Notes: generated by a model from the letters alone, not told the origin. A DNA stretch of 64,000 nucleotides from LMUY01 sp964235495 (GCA_964235495.1 CAXSAX010000004.1:56617-120616); one strand, 5' to 3'; positions 8,498 to 17,841 are shown, counted from the stretch's first letter. A program made the numbers and translations.

Positions 8498-9001
8498 CTA
8501 CCCGAGTGAAGGCGGCGACGCCTCGGGCGGGGCTGGCGGCGGGCTGTGCATGATCATGGCGGCGAAGGTCGCCTCGGCGACCGAGATGCCGTCCACCGTC
8601 GCGTTACCATGGAATTTCCAGACGTTGCCGCGGTTGCGCTCCTTGGACACAGCGAGGCGCAACTGATCGCCGGGCAGGACCGGGCGGCGGAACTTGGCGC
8701 TTTCGATGGTCATGAAATAAACCAGCTTGCCGGCGGCGTCCGCCCCCAGCGTCTCCACCACCAGCACGGCGGCGGTCTGCGCCATGCTCTCGATGATGAG
8801 CACGCCAGGCATCACGGGATGGCCCGGGAAATGGCCCTGAAAGAACGGCTCGTTCACCGAGACGTTCTTGATGCCCACCGCCGATTGGTTAAGCACCACA
8901 TCCACCATGCGGTCGATCATCAGCATCGGGTAGCGGTGCGGAATGGCGTGCATGATGCGCGCGATGTCCAGCACAGCCCCAGTCGGCTCGCCCGTGTCCA
9001 T
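8498..9001 (-). CDS. fabZ: 3-hydroxyacyl-ACP dehydratase FabZ
   Basis: 167 residues beginning ATG at 9001, two bases after the lpxD stop. Hot-dog-fold dehydratase: HRYPMLMIDR near the start and the catalytic signature GHFPGHPVMPGVLIIE (His), then MAQTAAVL. It removes water from 3-hydroxyacyl-ACP in fatty acid elongation, and in this cluster shares the hydroxyacyl-ACP pool with LpxA and LpxD. The C-terminal Pro/Ser-rich tail (PPPAPPEASPPS) is longer than in E. coli. A gap of about 97 bp separates it from lpxA. Confidence 0.95.
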   Translation of the reverse strand: MDTGEPTGAVLDIARIMHAIPHRYPMLMIDRMVDVVLNQSAVGIKNVSVNEPFFQGHFPGHPVMPGVLIIESMAQTAAVLVVETLGADAAGKLVYFMTIESAKFRRPVLPGDQLRLAVSKERNRGNVWKFHGNATVDGISVAEATFAAMIMHSPPPAPPEASPPSLG

Positions 9002-9003
9002 GC

Positions 9004-10071
9004 TCAGCTCTCGACGCCGCGGCGCGCGGCCAGCTTGCGCAGAGTGGCGACGGTGCGGAAGAACTCCCGCACCGGCATGGCGGGCGCGCCCAGCACATCC
9101 GCGCCGGCGGCGACATCCCGCATCACGCCAGCCTGGGCGCCGATGCGCGCCTTAGCCCCGATCCGAAGATGCCCGATGAGGCCCGCTTGCGCCGCAACCA
9201 CCACGAAATCCTCTAGAACGGTGGACCCCGAAATACCCGCCTGCGACACGACGATGCAGCAGCGGCCGAGGCGGACGTTGTGCCCGATTTGCACCAGGTT
9301 GTCGAGCCGCGACCCAGCGCCGATCACTGTGTCCTGCACCGAGCCGCGGTCGATGGTGCTGTTCGCCCCCACCTCCACGTCGTCCTCCAGCACCACCCGG
9401 CCAAGCTGCGGCACAGTCACGAACCCGGCGGGTCCCACCGCGAAGCCGAACCCCTCCTGGCCCACTCGCGCGCCGGGGTACACGTAAACCCGCGCCCCCA
9501 GCATCGCGTGGCTGACCGTCGCCAGCGCGCCGATCCGGCAATGCGCGCCCATCTGCACCCCCACCCCCACCACGGCGCCAGGGCCGATGCGGCAGTGCGG
9601 CCCGACCTGCGCGCCTGCGCCGATCACCGCCAGCGGGCCGATCTCGGCTGTCGCGTCCACCTGCGCCGCCGGATCGACCACCGCGGCAGGGTGGACGCCC
9701 GGGCTGGCCGGCGGCGGCGGGTGGAACAGCGCCGCCACCCTCGCCCAGCCGAGATAGGGCTCTGCCGTCACGATCGGCACCGTCCCGCAGGGCACGCGGT
9801 CGGCCATGTTGGGATGCACGATGACCGCCCCAGCCCTCGTGCCGTCTAGCAGCGGGGCATAGTGGCGGTTGTCCAGGAAGCTCACCTGGCCTGGTCCGGC
9901 GGATTGCAGCGGCGCCACGCCGTGCAGCATGAGAGCGGCGCCGGAGTTGCCTGCGCCGCCCGCCGCCGCGACCACGGCAGCGAGCGGGTGGGGGCCGGCA
10001 TGCCCGAAGAAGCGCGGGTCGGCAGCACCGGCCCCGGCGTGGGCCCCGGCGTGGGTCCCGGCCTGGGTCAC
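9004..10071 (-). CDS. lpxD: UDP-3-O-(3-hydroxyacyl)glucosamine N-acyltransferase LpxD
   Basis: 355 residues from GTG 10071. An N-terminal uridine-binding domain (DPRFFGHAGPHPLAAV onward) is followed by a long hexapeptide-repeat beta-helix. QIGHNVRLGRCCIVVSQAG contains the catalytic His. LpxD adds the second hydroxyacyl chain during lipid A synthesis. The first 17 residues (Gly/Ala/His) come from a 12-bp tandem repeat and are probably not part of the fold, so translation might begin later, but no stronger start was seen. It sits between ompH and fabZ in the classic order. Confidence 0.95.
   Translation of the reverse strand: MTQAGTHAGAHAGAGAADPRFFGHAGPHPLAAVVAAAGGAGNSGAALMLHGVAPLQSAGPGQVSFLDNRHYAPLLDGTRAGAVIVHPNMADRVPCGTVPIVTAEPYLGWARVAALFHPPPPASPGVHPAAVVDPAAQVDATAEIGPLAVIGAGAQVGPHCRIGPGAVVGVGVQMGAHCRIGALATVSHAMLGARVYVYPGARVGQEGFGFAVGPAGFVTVPQLGRVVLEDDVEVGANSTIDRGSVQDTVIGAGSRLDNLVQIGHNVRLGRCCIVVSQAGISGSTVLEDFVVVAAQAGLIGHLRIGAKARIGAQAGVMRDVAAGADVLGAPAMPVREFFRTVATLRKLAARRGVES
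10032..10067. repeat. 12-bp tandem repeat, about 3 units, in the lpxD 5' coding region
   Basis: Two perfect copies of CCCCGGCGTGGG (10032-10043, 10044-10055) and a 10/12 copy (10056-10067). On the minus strand they encode the Ala-Gly-x-His repeat at the LpxD N terminus. The unit length keeps the frame, so copy-number change would only lengthen or shorten the tail. Confidence 0.8.
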
Positions 10072-10078
10072 GGACGGC

Positions 10079-10966
10079 TCAGCGGCGGGCTGCGGGCGAG
10101 GTCGGCGGCGCTGAAGCCGGGGTGGGCGTTGGGGCGGCCGCCGCGGCCGCGGCGGCCTGCGCCAGCGGCGAGACGCCCTCGGGCGGGATGGAGACGCTCG
10201 GCATGACCTTGTTGAGCTGCTGCGTCACTTGCTCGGTGATGTCAAACTCGTTGACGTTGAGCGCCACCTGCGCCCGGTGCAGCACCAGATTCATGCCCCG
10301 GCTATCGGCCACCTGTCGGATCACCGCGATCAGCGTCCGCTCAATCTGGCCGAGCGAGTATTGCGCCGTCTCCTGGATGACCCGGTTCCGCTCGCGGAAA
10401 CTCTTCTGCGCCTCCGTGATGCGGTCCTGCAGCGACTGCTCCTTGGCGTGAACCTGCTCGGGCGACATGGTGCCCCGCTGGGCCGCGAGCTGCTGCTGCA
10501 GGTCGCGCCAGGCAGCCTGCTCCTTTTGCGCGTCCTCGTTCAGCTTCTGGCGGCGCTCTCCGATCGTCTGCTCCACCTGCTTGGAGGCGGTGGCGGCGCG
10601 CATGATATCGGGAACGCCCAGCACGCCAATGACGACGGTGGGTGGAGCGGCCCCTTTGGGCAACGCTGGCAGATCCGGCACCGGTATGTTGGGCAGCTGC
10701 GCCAACGCCTGGTCTCCCGCCTCGCCGGCATCCGCCCCGCTGACGCCGGGCATGCCAGTGGGAAGCTGCACGGGCGGCGGCGGCGGCAACGCCTGGCCCG
10801 TGGGCGCCGGCCCGCTGCGCGGGGCCGTGCGAGGGGCCGGGGCTGCGGCCTGCTTCGGGGCCGCCGGCTGCGGCGGGATGAAATAGCCCTGCGCCAAAGC
10901 CTGTCCGGTGCCTGACAGCAGCGCCACGGCAGCGAGGACAGTGGGCAGCCGGAGTGGGGAATGCAT
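10079..10966 (-). CDS. ompH: OmpH/Skp-family periplasmic chaperone
   Basis: About 295 residues from ATG 10966 (MHSPLRLP, then an Ala/Leu core and cleavage near ALAQG); an in-frame TTG 15 bases upstream is the alternative. The mature N-terminal third is Pro/Gln/Ala-rich. Residues from about 125 hold the OmpH domain: GVLGVPDIMRAATASKQVEQ, then a long charged coiled-coil hairpin (EQAAWRDLQQQLAAQ, QDRITEAQKSFRERN) and the final VALNVNEFDIT region. A Pro/Ala tail ends the protein. Skp-like chaperones hold unfolded outer-membrane proteins on the way to BamA, encoded directly upstream. It is nearly twice as long as E. coli Skp because of the low-complexity ends. Confidence 0.88.
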   Translation of the reverse strand: MHSPLRLPTVLAAVALLSGTGQALAQGYFIPPQPAAPKQAAAPAPRTAPRSGPAPTGQALPPPPPVQLPTGMPGVSGADAGEAGDQALAQLPNIPVPDLPALPKGAAPPTVVIGVLGVPDIMRAATASKQVEQTIGERRQKLNEDAQKEQAAWRDLQQQLAAQRGTMSPEQVHAKEQSLQDRITEAQKSFRERNRVIQETAQYSLGQIERTLIAVIRQVADSRGMNLVLHRAQVALNVNEFDITEQVTQQLNKVMPSVSIPPEGVSPLAQAAAAAAAAPTPTPASAPPTSPAARR

Positions 10967-10982
10967 GATCTTGGTGCTCAAT

Positions 10983-13418
10983 TCAGAACCTCGTGCCGAA
11001 ACCGAACCGGAAGAACTGGGTCTGGTCGTACCGCCTCTTCACCACCGCTTGGGCCAGGTCAACGTTTATCAGGCCGAACGGCGATTTCCACGACACGCCC
11101 ACGCCGGCGCCGACCCGCGGCGTCAGGTCGTTGGCGCCGGAGAGTTGCTGCGTGATGCCGCCAGGGATGACGTTGTTGTAGAAGTCCCGCGCGAACAACG
11201 CGCCGGAGGACTTGACCTGGGCCAGGCCGCCCACGTCCACGAAGCTGCGCCCGGACAGGCCGAGATCGGCCGAGATCGGCAGGGGAAAGCGCAGCTCGCT
11301 GGATTGGGTGTAGATCAGCTTGCCGCCCACGCTGTCGCTGCCGAAGATGACGCTTGGCCGCCCTGCCGAGTCGGTGGTCGGGATGGAGTGCGGCCCGGCG
11401 CCGCCGGACTGGAAGCCGCGCAGGTTGTCGCCGCCGAGGAAGAACCGGTCGATCAGGTTCTCCTGCCGGTTGATCGGCACGAGATAGCCGGCGCTGCCGG
11501 ACAGCGCCACGCCCCAGTCGCTGTCGCCGGTGTAGCGCTCCAGCGGAATGAAGTAGGTGCCATCGATCTTGGCGCGGACATACTTGGTCGAGCCGCCAAG
11601 GCCGGCAAAGTCCACGCCCAAGCGCGTGATGAAGCCGTTATGCGGATCGACCCGGCTGTCACGGTAGTCCAGCGTCAAGGTCTGGCCGACCTGCGACAGG
11701 AACGTGCCGCCGGACTGGTTCTGGATGTACAAGCTGGCGTTGCTGTTGACGTTGGTCACGTTGCGGGACACGGCGGAGTAGGTGAGCGCCTGCCGCAGAT
11801 GGTCGCTGATCTCGTAGCCGAGCCGCAACGCGCCGCCGACCCGGCTCTCGTTGTAATTCGATATCTGCTGGTTGTTGTTCTGCACGTCGAACAGGTCGAT
11901 GCCGCCGACCAGGTTGCGGTCGAACAGGTAAGGGTCGGTCAGAGAGAAATCGACCTCCGAGCGCCGCTGCGCCAGCACGCCCGACAAGCTCGAGTCGAGG
12001 CCGGTGCCGACCAGGTTCTTCTCGCGCAACCCGGCGCTGACCAGCGCGCCCGCATCTGTCGAGAAGCCGCCGCCCAGGCTGATCTCGCCGGTCGCTTTCT
12101 CGTCCACCACCGCCGTGACCACCGTCTTGTCCGAGCTGCTGCCCGGGGCCGAGGTGATGTTGACAGTGTTGAAGTAGCCGAGGTCGGTCAGCCGCTGGCG
12201 CGAGCGGCGGATAGCGGCGGCGTTGAACGCGTCGCCCTCCGCCATCTGCATCTCGCGGCGGATCACCTTGTCCTTGGTGCGGCTGTTGCCCTCGATGTCG
12301 ATCCGCTCGACATAAACGCGCGGCCCCTCCGTCACGTCGAACACCAGGTCGACCGTATGCTTGGCCGGGTCGCGCGCGATCCTGGGGCGGACCAGGACGA
12401 AGTTGTAGCCGCGCGCCTGCACCGCATCCTGCACCGCCTCGACGGAGCGCTCGACCGCCTCGCCGTCGTAGATCTGCCCCTTCTCCTGCTCCACGGCGGG
12501 CAGCAGGTCAGCGCCTTTAAGGTTGGGCAGGCGCGACTCGATGGTAATCGAGTTCACGGTGTAGCGCGCGCCCTCGCTCAGCGTAAAGGTGACCAGGAAG
12601 GCGCTGTGGTCGGACGCAAGCTCCGCCGTGGCGTTGCGGACCTCGAAATCGGCAAAGCCGTTCTTCAGGTAGAACCGCCGCAGCAGCTCCTTGTCGTACT
12701 CAATGCGCTGCGGGTCATAATTGTCGCTGCTGGACAGGATGCGGTAGAACGCCTGCTGGCGCGTGCTGACGATCTCGCGCAGCCGATCCTCGCTGAACGC
12801 ATGGTTGCCGACGAAGCCGATGTGGCTGACCAGGGTGAGCCGGCCCTCGCTGATCTCGAACAGCACGTCCACGCGGTTGTCAGGAAGCCGGATGATCTTG
12901 GGCGTCACGGTTGCGCCGAAGCGGCCCTTCTTGGCGTAGGCGTCCAGGATTTTCTGCCGGTCGGCCTGCGCCAGCTCGGGCGTGAACACCGCCCGGGGGC
13001 GCAGCTCCAGAAGCGGCTTCAGCACGTCGTCGCCGCTCTTGTGGTTGCCCTCGAACAGGATGCGGTTGATGATCGGGTTCTCGATCACCTTCACCACCAG
13101 GGTGCTGCCGTCCCGGGTGATCGTCACATCCTTGAACAGCCCCGTGGCGAACAGCGTCTTGAGGCTGCGGTCGATCCGCTCGGAATCGAAGCGGTCGCCC
13201 GGCTGTACGAGCATGTAGGACGCGATGGTGCCGCTCTCGATGCGCTTGTTGCCGGTGACGGCAATGGCGGAAATCCTGCCGCCGGCATTGCCGACGCCGA
13301 CGTCGGCCACGGGCCGGACGCGGGTGGCTGGCCGTTGCGGCGGCAACTGCGCTGCCGCGTCGGCAGTGAATCCGGCAAGGCAAGCGGTAGCGAGAAGCGT
13401 GAGGCGAATTCGGGACAA
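10983..13418 (-). CDS. bamA: Outer membrane protein assembly factor BamA
   Basis: About 811 residues from a proposed TTG start at 13418 that gives a proper signal peptide (SRIRLTLLATACLAGF, cleavage near AAAQ). No ATG or GTG lies nearby, and the open frame continues upstream without coding sense, so the start is inferred. POTRA repeats follow (ISAIAVTGNKRIES, NRILFEGNHK, VSHIGFVGNHAFSE, VERIDIEGNSRTKD) and then a 16-strand beta-barrel ending in the expected Phe (FGFGTRF). The VRAKIDG-type, RGF and GVG barrel motifs include LRGFQSGG. BamA folds and inserts outer-membrane proteins. It lies between rseP and ompH as usual. Confidence 0.95.
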   Translation of the reverse strand: MSRIRLTLLATACLAGFTADAAAQLPPQRPATRVRPVADVGVGNAGGRISAIAVTGNKRIESGTIASYMLVQPGDRFDSERIDRSLKTLFATGLFKDVTITRDGSTLVVKVIENPIINRILFEGNHKSGDDVLKPLLELRPRAVFTPELAQADRQKILDAYAKKGRFGATVTPKIIRLPDNRVDVLFEISEGRLTLVSHIGFVGNHAFSEDRLREIVSTRQQAFYRILSSSDNYDPQRIEYDKELLRRFYLKNGFADFEVRNATAELASDHSAFLVTFTLSEGARYTVNSITIESRLPNLKGADLLPAVEQEKGQIYDGEAVERSVEAVQDAVQARGYNFVLVRPRIARDPAKHTVDLVFDVTEGPRVYVERIDIEGNSRTKDKVIRREMQMAEGDAFNAAAIRRSRQRLTDLGYFNTVNITSAPGSSSDKTVVTAVVDEKATGEISLGGGFSTDAGALVSAGLREKNLVGTGLDSSLSGVLAQRRSEVDFSLTDPYLFDRNLVGGIDLFDVQNNNQQISNYNESRVGGALRLGYEISDHLRQALTYSAVSRNVTNVNSNASLYIQNQSGGTFLSQVGQTLTLDYRDSRVDPHNGFITRLGVDFAGLGGSTKYVRAKIDGTYFIPLERYTGDSDWGVALSGSAGYLVPINRQENLIDRFFLGGDNLRGFQSGGAGPHSIPTTDSAGRPSVIFGSDSVGGKLIYTQSSELRFPLPISADLGLSGRSFVDVGGLAQVKSSGALFARDFYNNVIPGGITQQLSGANDLTPRVGAGVGVSWKSPFGLINVDLAQAVVKRRYDQTQFFRFGFGTRF

Positions 13419-13522
13419 AGACTTGAGACCCCCCGGGACGGGCCGCTTGTAGGCAGATCGCGGCCAGCCGCCAAGCCGTCGCTTCACTGAACTGTCGACG
13501 CGGCTCTGCGCGGCGGCGCCGG

Positions 13523-14623
13523 TCAGCCGATCAGGCCGGCCATCCAGCGGAACAGCCCAAAGCTGGTCAGGTCGTTCCATGTGGCGAAAACAAACAGGCA
13601 GGCGATCAATGCCAGCCCGGCGCGAAAGCCGATTTCCAGCGCGCGGGGCGGCAGCGGCCGCCCGCGGATGGCCTCGGCGGCATAGAACACCAAGTGGCCG
13701 CCATCCAGGATCGGGATGGGGAACAGGTTGATCAGGCCCAGGTTGACGGAAAGCAGGGCGATGAACGTCACTAGGCTGCCCGCGCCATGCTGCGCGACCT
13801 GGCCGGACAGCTGCGCGATCTTGAGCGGGCCGCCAAGCCCGGACGCGCCACGCTGCCCGGTGACGATCTGCCACACACCGGCCAAGGTCTGCACCGCCAC
13901 CTCGTAGGTGTGCTGCACGCCGTCTAGCACGGCGCCCACCGGGCCGACCGGGCGCAGTGCTCCGGCGATGCCCAGCACGCCGAGCCGGCCGCCGCCGCCG
14001 TCGTCCTGCGAGGCCGGAGTCACAGGCAGGGTCAGCGGGGCGCCGGCTCGAATGAGCTGCACCTGCAAAGGCTTGCCCGGACTGACCGAGATGACGTGAA
14101 CGATGTCCTCGAAGTTGGTGATCTTGCGGCCGGAGATGTCGGTAATCCGGTCGCCGTCCTGCAAGCCGGCCCCGGCGGCAGCCGAGCCCGGCAGCACCGT
14201 CTGCACCACGGGGTCGCCCGGCTCGCCCTGGATGCCGAACATGACGCTGAACAAGGCCGCGGCCAGCACGAAGTTGGCCACCGGTCCCGCCGCCACGACG
14301 ATCGCGCGCGACAGCACCGGCTTCTCGTGGAAAGTGCGCCCCGCCTGCCAGCCGGCGCGCACCGCTGGCGACACGTCCTCCGGGCGCTCCTGGCCGTGCA
14401 GCTTCACGTAGCCGCCGAGCGGCAGCCAGCACAGCCGCCACTCCGTGCCGACCCGGTCGGTCCAGCGCGCGATCGGCCTGCCGAAGCCGATGGAAAACGC
14501 CTCCACGTGGATGCCGCGCCAGCGGGCGGCGAGGTAGTGGCCCATCTCGTGGATGAACACGAGCACGCCGAGCACCAGCAGAAAGGAGGCGACGGTCCGC
14601 ACGGCGTCGGGCAGGAAAGTCAT
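13523..14623 (-). CDS. rseP: RIP metalloprotease RseP (site-2 protease)
   Basis: 366 residues. The zinc site HEMGH is at residues 25-29 in the first membrane helix, with the second motif NLFPIPILDGGH near residue 305. GGYVKLHG follows the first helix, and a single PDZ domain lies at about residues 125-200 (VLPGSAAAGAGLQDGDRI). It cleaves membrane-spanning anti-sigma factors and remnant signal peptides in the inner membrane. One PDZ domain instead of the two in E. coli is common in alphaproteobacteria. It is 10 bp downstream of dxr. Confidence 0.95.
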   Translation of the reverse strand: MTFLPDAVRTVASFLLVLGVLVFIHEMGHYLAARWRGIHVEAFSIGFGRPIARWTDRVGTEWRLCWLPLGGYVKLHGQERPEDVSPAVRAGWQAGRTFHEKPVLSRAIVVAAGPVANFVLAAALFSVMFGIQGEPGDPVVQTVLPGSAAAGAGLQDGDRITDISGRKITNFEDIVHVISVSPGKPLQVQLIRAGAPLTLPVTPASQDDGGGGRLGVLGIAGALRPVGPVGAVLDGVQHTYEVAVQTLAGVWQIVTGQRGASGLGGPLKIAQLSGQVAQHGAGSLVTFIALLSVNLGLINLFPIPILDGGHLVFYAAEAIRGRPLPPRALEIGFRAGLALIACLFVFATWNDLTSFGLFRWMAGLIG

Positions 14624-14633
14624 GGCGTGGTCC

Positions 14634-15803
14634 TCATGCCGCGGGCCGGGCGGAGTTGCCCGGCGCCCATTCGGCCGCGACGCGTCGTGCGCTGGCGTCC
14701 AGCGCCATCACCTCGTCCAACGTGGCGGCGGCCGGCGCGCCCAATTGGTCGAGCGCGCTTTCCACCAGCGCCGCGATGTCCAGGAAGCCGATGCGGCGGT
14801 CCAGGAACGCCGCCACAGCGACCTCGTTGGCGGCATTCAGGATGGTGGGAGCGCCGCCGCCGGCCCGCAAGGCGTCCCGCGCCAGGCGCAGCGCAGGGAA
14901 GCGCGCCGGGTCAGGCGCTGCGAACTCCAGCCGCGCCACGGCGGCCAGGTCGAGCCGCGGCGAGGTGGTGGGCAGCCGCTCCGGCCAGGCCAGGGCATGG
15001 GCGATCGGGATGCGCATGTCCGGGCTGCCGAGCTGGGCCAGCATGCTGCCATCCGTGTAGCACGCCATGCCGTGCACTACGGATTGCGGATGGATCAGCA
15101 CATCGACCCGGGACTCCGGCAGGTCGAACAGCCGGGCGGCCTCGATCAGCTCCAGCCCCTTGTTGAACATGGTGGCGGAGTCGATGCTGATCTTGCTGCC
15201 CATCGACCAGACGGGGTGGCGCAGCGCCGCCTCCGGCGTCGCGGCCCGCATCTCGGCCAGCGATGCGGTGCGGAACGGGCCGCCGGACGCGGTGAGGATG
15301 ATGCGCTCCACCGCGCGGCCGTTGCCCTCCGCCATGGCCTGGAACACCGCGTTGTGCTCCGAATCGACCGGCAACAGGGTGGCCCCGGCGTCCCGCACCG
15401 CCTGCAGCATGATCTCGCCGGCGCAGACCAGCGCCTCCTTGTTGGCGAACGCGATGACGCCGCCGCGGCGTATGGCGGCCAGGGTGGAGGGCAGCCCCGC
15501 CGCCCCGGTGATGGCGGCCATGGTCCAGTCGGCCGGGAGGCCGGCCGCGTCCGTCACCGCATCAGGCCCGGCGGCGGTGCGGACGGGGTGGCCGGCCAGG
15601 GAGGTGCGCAGGGCGGCGTGCTGCGCCGGGTCGCTGATGACGGCGAGTTCGGCGCCCAGCGCGATGGCCTGCTGCGCCAGCACCTTGGCGTTGCGCCCGC
15701 CGACGAGGCAGCGAACCTGGAAGCGGTCGCGATGGGCGAGCAGCAGATCGACCGTGCTGCACCCGACGCTGCCGGTGCTGCCGAGGACGGTGACGGTTCT
15801 CAT
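14634..15803 (-). CDS. dxr: 1-deoxy-D-xylulose 5-phosphate reductoisomerase
   Basis: 389 residues beginning MRTVTVLGSTGSVGCSTVDL, the NADPH-binding signature. Catalytic-domain motifs are intact: AFANKEALVCAGE, PVDSEHNAVFQ (metal ligands Asp and Glu), TASGGPF (flexible loop region) and MGSKISIDSATMFNKGLELIEA. Dxr makes 2-C-methyl-erythritol 4-phosphate in the MEP isoprenoid pathway, which supplies the C5 units for UppS encoded two genes upstream. Its ATG overlaps the cdsA stop (ATGA). Confidence 0.97.
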   Translation of the reverse strand: MRTVTVLGSTGSVGCSTVDLLLAHRDRFQVRCLVGGRNAKVLAQQAIALGAELAVISDPAQHAALRTSLAGHPVRTAAGPDAVTDAAGLPADWTMAAITGAAGLPSTLAAIRRGGVIAFANKEALVCAGEIMLQAVRDAGATLLPVDSEHNAVFQAMAEGNGRAVERIILTASGGPFRTASLAEMRAATPEAALRHPVWSMGSKISIDSATMFNKGLELIEAARLFDLPESRVDVLIHPQSVVHGMACYTDGSMLAQLGSPDMRIPIAHALAWPERLPTTSPRLDLAAVARLEFAAPDPARFPALRLARDALRAGGGAPTILNAANEVAVAAFLDRRIGFLDIAALVESALDQLGAPAAATLDEVMALDASARRVAAEWAPGNSARPAA

Positions 15804-16453
15804 GGCCAGCTTCCGCCTCTCGAAACTTCAAATGCCAGGATCAGGCCTGCGACGATCGAGGCTGCCATGAGCCCGTCCAATCGATCCAACATGCCGCCGT
15901 GGCCTGGGATCAACCGGCCGGAATCCTTTACGCCATAGCGGCGCTTGAGCGCACTTTCGCCAAGGTCGCCGAACTGGGACGCAACCCCGAGCAGGGCCGC
16001 GATCAGCACGACCGAAGCATTGATCCCAGCCGTCAGTGCACCGCCCGCCATTGCCGCCAAAAGCCCCCCGGCAGCTCCGCTCCAAGTCTTGCCTGGAGAA
16101 ATTGACGGAGCCAAACGTCGCCCGCCCACGAGCCGACCAGCTGCGTAGGCGCCGATATCGCTGCACCATACTACCGCAAGGATGAAGAACACGCCGACCG
16201 CCCCAAGCAGGGAACGCAGAACGGCGAGGCACGCCATGGCGACGGCGGCATAGAGCAGGCCCAGCGCCAGGGGAACGGCCCGCCAGCGGCACATACTACC
16301 CCATTCCCAGGCCAGCCCGGCCAGGGCCGCCGCCAGCAGGATTAGAAACGGCCAGCCGCCGACCCAAGCGCACACCAGGACCGAAGGCGCCAGCACCGCC
16401 GCCGAGGCCGCCCGCAGGCGCAGATCCGCCCAGCGGGCGGCACGCTCAGCCAG
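15800..16453 (-). CDS. cdsA: Phosphatidate cytidylyltransferase CdsA
   Basis: An integral-membrane enzyme of about 217 residues. The full signature SALKRRYGVKDSGRLIPGHG and following GMLDRLD is present near the C terminus. It makes CDP-diacylglycerol from phosphatidate and CTP. The start is unclear: the proposed CTG at 16453 overlaps uppS by 8 bases, and the only in-frame ATG (16561) would place an unlikely Cys/Ser/Pro-rich 36 residues inside uppS. The protein is shorter than E. coli CdsA (285) because N-terminal helices are reduced. About six hydrophobic helices remain. Confidence 0.9.
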   Translation of the reverse strand: MAERAARWADLRLRAASAAVLAPSVLVCAWVGGWPFLILLAAALAGLAWEWGSMCRWRAVPLALGLLYAAVAMACLAVLRSLLGAVGVFFILAVVWCSDIGAYAAGRLVGGRRLAPSISPGKTWSGAAGGLLAAMAGGALTAGINASVVLIAALLGVASQFGDLGESALKRRYGVKDSGRLIPGHGGMLDRLDGLMAASIVAGLILAFEVSRGGSWP

Positions 16454-17237
16454 GGCGCGCCCCGAAGCGGCGCTCGCGGCGGGCGAACTCGGCCAGGGCG
16501 GCGTCGAACTCGGCCTCGCCGAAATCCGGCCACAGCACGTCGGTGAACACCAATTCGGCATAGGCCGACTGCCAGAGCAGGAAGTTGCTCAGCCGGCGCT
16601 CGCCGCTGGTGCGCACCACCAAGTCCGGGTCCGGCATCCCGGCCGTGGCAAGCAGGCCGGAGAAGGCTGCCTCGTCCAAGGTCGCCGGGTCCAGCGTGCC
16701 ATCCCGCGCGGCTTCCGCGGCACGGCGCGCGGCGGCGGCGATCTCGGCGCGTGCGCCATACGACAGCGCGATATTCAGGTTGAGCCGGGTGTTGGCCGCG
16801 GTCTCGCGCTCGGCCTTCTCCAGGTCGGCGCGGATGTCGGCGTCGAAGCGGGTGCGCTCGCCGATGACGCGCAGCCGCACGCCCTGCCGCTTCAGCTCCG
16901 CCAGCTCCTGCCGGATGTAGTGGCGCAGCAGCCCCGTGAGGTCGAGCACCTCGGAGGGAGGGCGGCTCCAGTTCTCGCTGCTGAACGCGTACAGCGTCAG
17001 CCAGCCGACGCGGCAGCGTATCGCCGACTCGGTGGCGCGCCGCACCGCGTCCGCCCCGGCGCGGTGCCCCGCGACCCGGGGCAGCCCGCGGCCCGCGGCC
17101 CAACGCCCGTTGCCGTCCATGATGATGGCGAGGTGGGCCGGGATCGGGGCGGGGGCCTGGACAGGCGCCTGCGGCGCGGTGGCGACCACCACGGCGTCCC
17201 CCTGCCCCCCCAGCCTGGCGCTGCTATACCGCCGCAT
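16446..17237 (-). CDS. uppS: Undecaprenyl diphosphate synthase (cis-prenyltransferase)
   Basis: 263 residues. Signature regions are all present: HLAIIMDGNGRWAAGRGLPR (catalytic Asp), GHRAGADAVR, TLYAFSSENWSRP, and PDPDLVVRTSGERRLSNFLL with WQSAYAE. The enzyme condenses isopentenyl units onto farnesyl diphosphate to give the C55 carrier lipid for peptidoglycan and O-antigen. A 35-residue Ala/Pro-rich N-terminal extension precedes the core. The start ATG shares a base with the frr stop (TGATG), so the two are translationally coupled. Confidence 0.96.
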   Translation of the reverse strand: MRRYSSARLGGQGDAVVVATAPQAPVQAPAPIPAHLAIIMDGNGRWAAGRGLPRVAGHRAGADAVRRATESAIRCRVGWLTLYAFSSENWSRPPSEVLDLTGLLRHYIRQELAELKRQGVRLRVIGERTRFDADIRADLEKAERETAANTRLNLNIALSYGARAEIAAAARRAAEAARDGTLDPATLDEAAFSGLLATAGMPDPDLVVRTSGERRLSNFLLWQSAYAELVFTDVLWPDFGEAEFDAALAEFARRERRFGARPG

Positions 17238-17803
17238 CAGACCTGCTTGATCTCGCGTTCCTTCTCGACAAGGCTCTCGTCGATGCGCTTGATGTATTGG
17301 TCGGTCAGCTTCTGCACCTCGTCCGACCAGTCCTTGGCCTCGTCCTCGCCGATTCCGTGCTTCTTCTCCGCAACCTTGATCTGCTCCATGCCGTCGCGCC
17401 GCACGCCGCGGACCGCGACCTTGGCGCCCTCGCCATATCGCCCGGCGGCCTTGGCCAGCTCAGTGCGGCGCTCGGCGGTGAGCTGGGGGATCGGCACCCG
17501 CACCACTTGGCCGTCGGACGCCGGGTTGAGCCCGAGGCCGGAGTCGCGGATCGCGCGCTCCACCGCGCCAACCAGCGTCTTGTCCCACACCTGCACCGTC
17601 AGCATGCGCGACTCGGGCACGCCGATGGTGCCGACCTGGGTGATCGGCACCTCCGTGCCATACGCCTCGACCTTCACCGGCTCCAGCAGCCCGGGGCTGG
17701 CGCGGCCGGTGCGCAGGCCGGCGAAGTCGCGCCGCAGCGTTTCCATGGCGCCGTCCATGCGGCGGGTCAGGTCAGTTTTCAGGGCGAGCAGTTCGGCGGG
17801 CAC
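17237..17803 (-). CDS. frr: Ribosome recycling factor
   Basis: 188 residues from GTG 17803. Family motifs: TRRMDGAMETLRRDFAGLRTGRASPGLLEPVKVEAYG at the N terminus (helix 1 into domain II), then GQVVRVPIPQLTAERRTEL and the C-terminal helix KLTDQYIKRIDESLVEKE. Length matches the 185-residue norm. It releases ribosomes from mRNA after termination, together with EF-G. It lies 38 bp downstream of pyrH and is coupled to uppS. Confidence 0.97.
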   Translation of the reverse strand: MPAELLALKTDLTRRMDGAMETLRRDFAGLRTGRASPGLLEPVKVEAYGTEVPITQVGTIGVPESRMLTVQVWDKTLVGAVERAIRDSGLGLNPASDGQVVRVPIPQLTAERRTELAKAAGRYGEGAKVAVRGVRRDGMEQIKVAEKKHGIGEDEAKDWSDEVQKLTDQYIKRIDESLVEKEREIKQV

Positions 17804-17841
17804 GGCGTCACCTCGTTCGGGCGGAGTTGTCTCCGGCTTGT

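Noticed and set aside
11260..11282. Direct repeat GAGATCGGCC within bamA
   Set aside because: Simple coding repetition in the barrel region of an intact gene; no structural or regulatory sign.
10908..13490. Very long open frame on the plus strand (about 860 codons)
   Set aside because: It is antisense to the well-supported bamA and ompH genes; the translation is Arg/Val/His-rich with no domain, an effect of GC-rich codon use.
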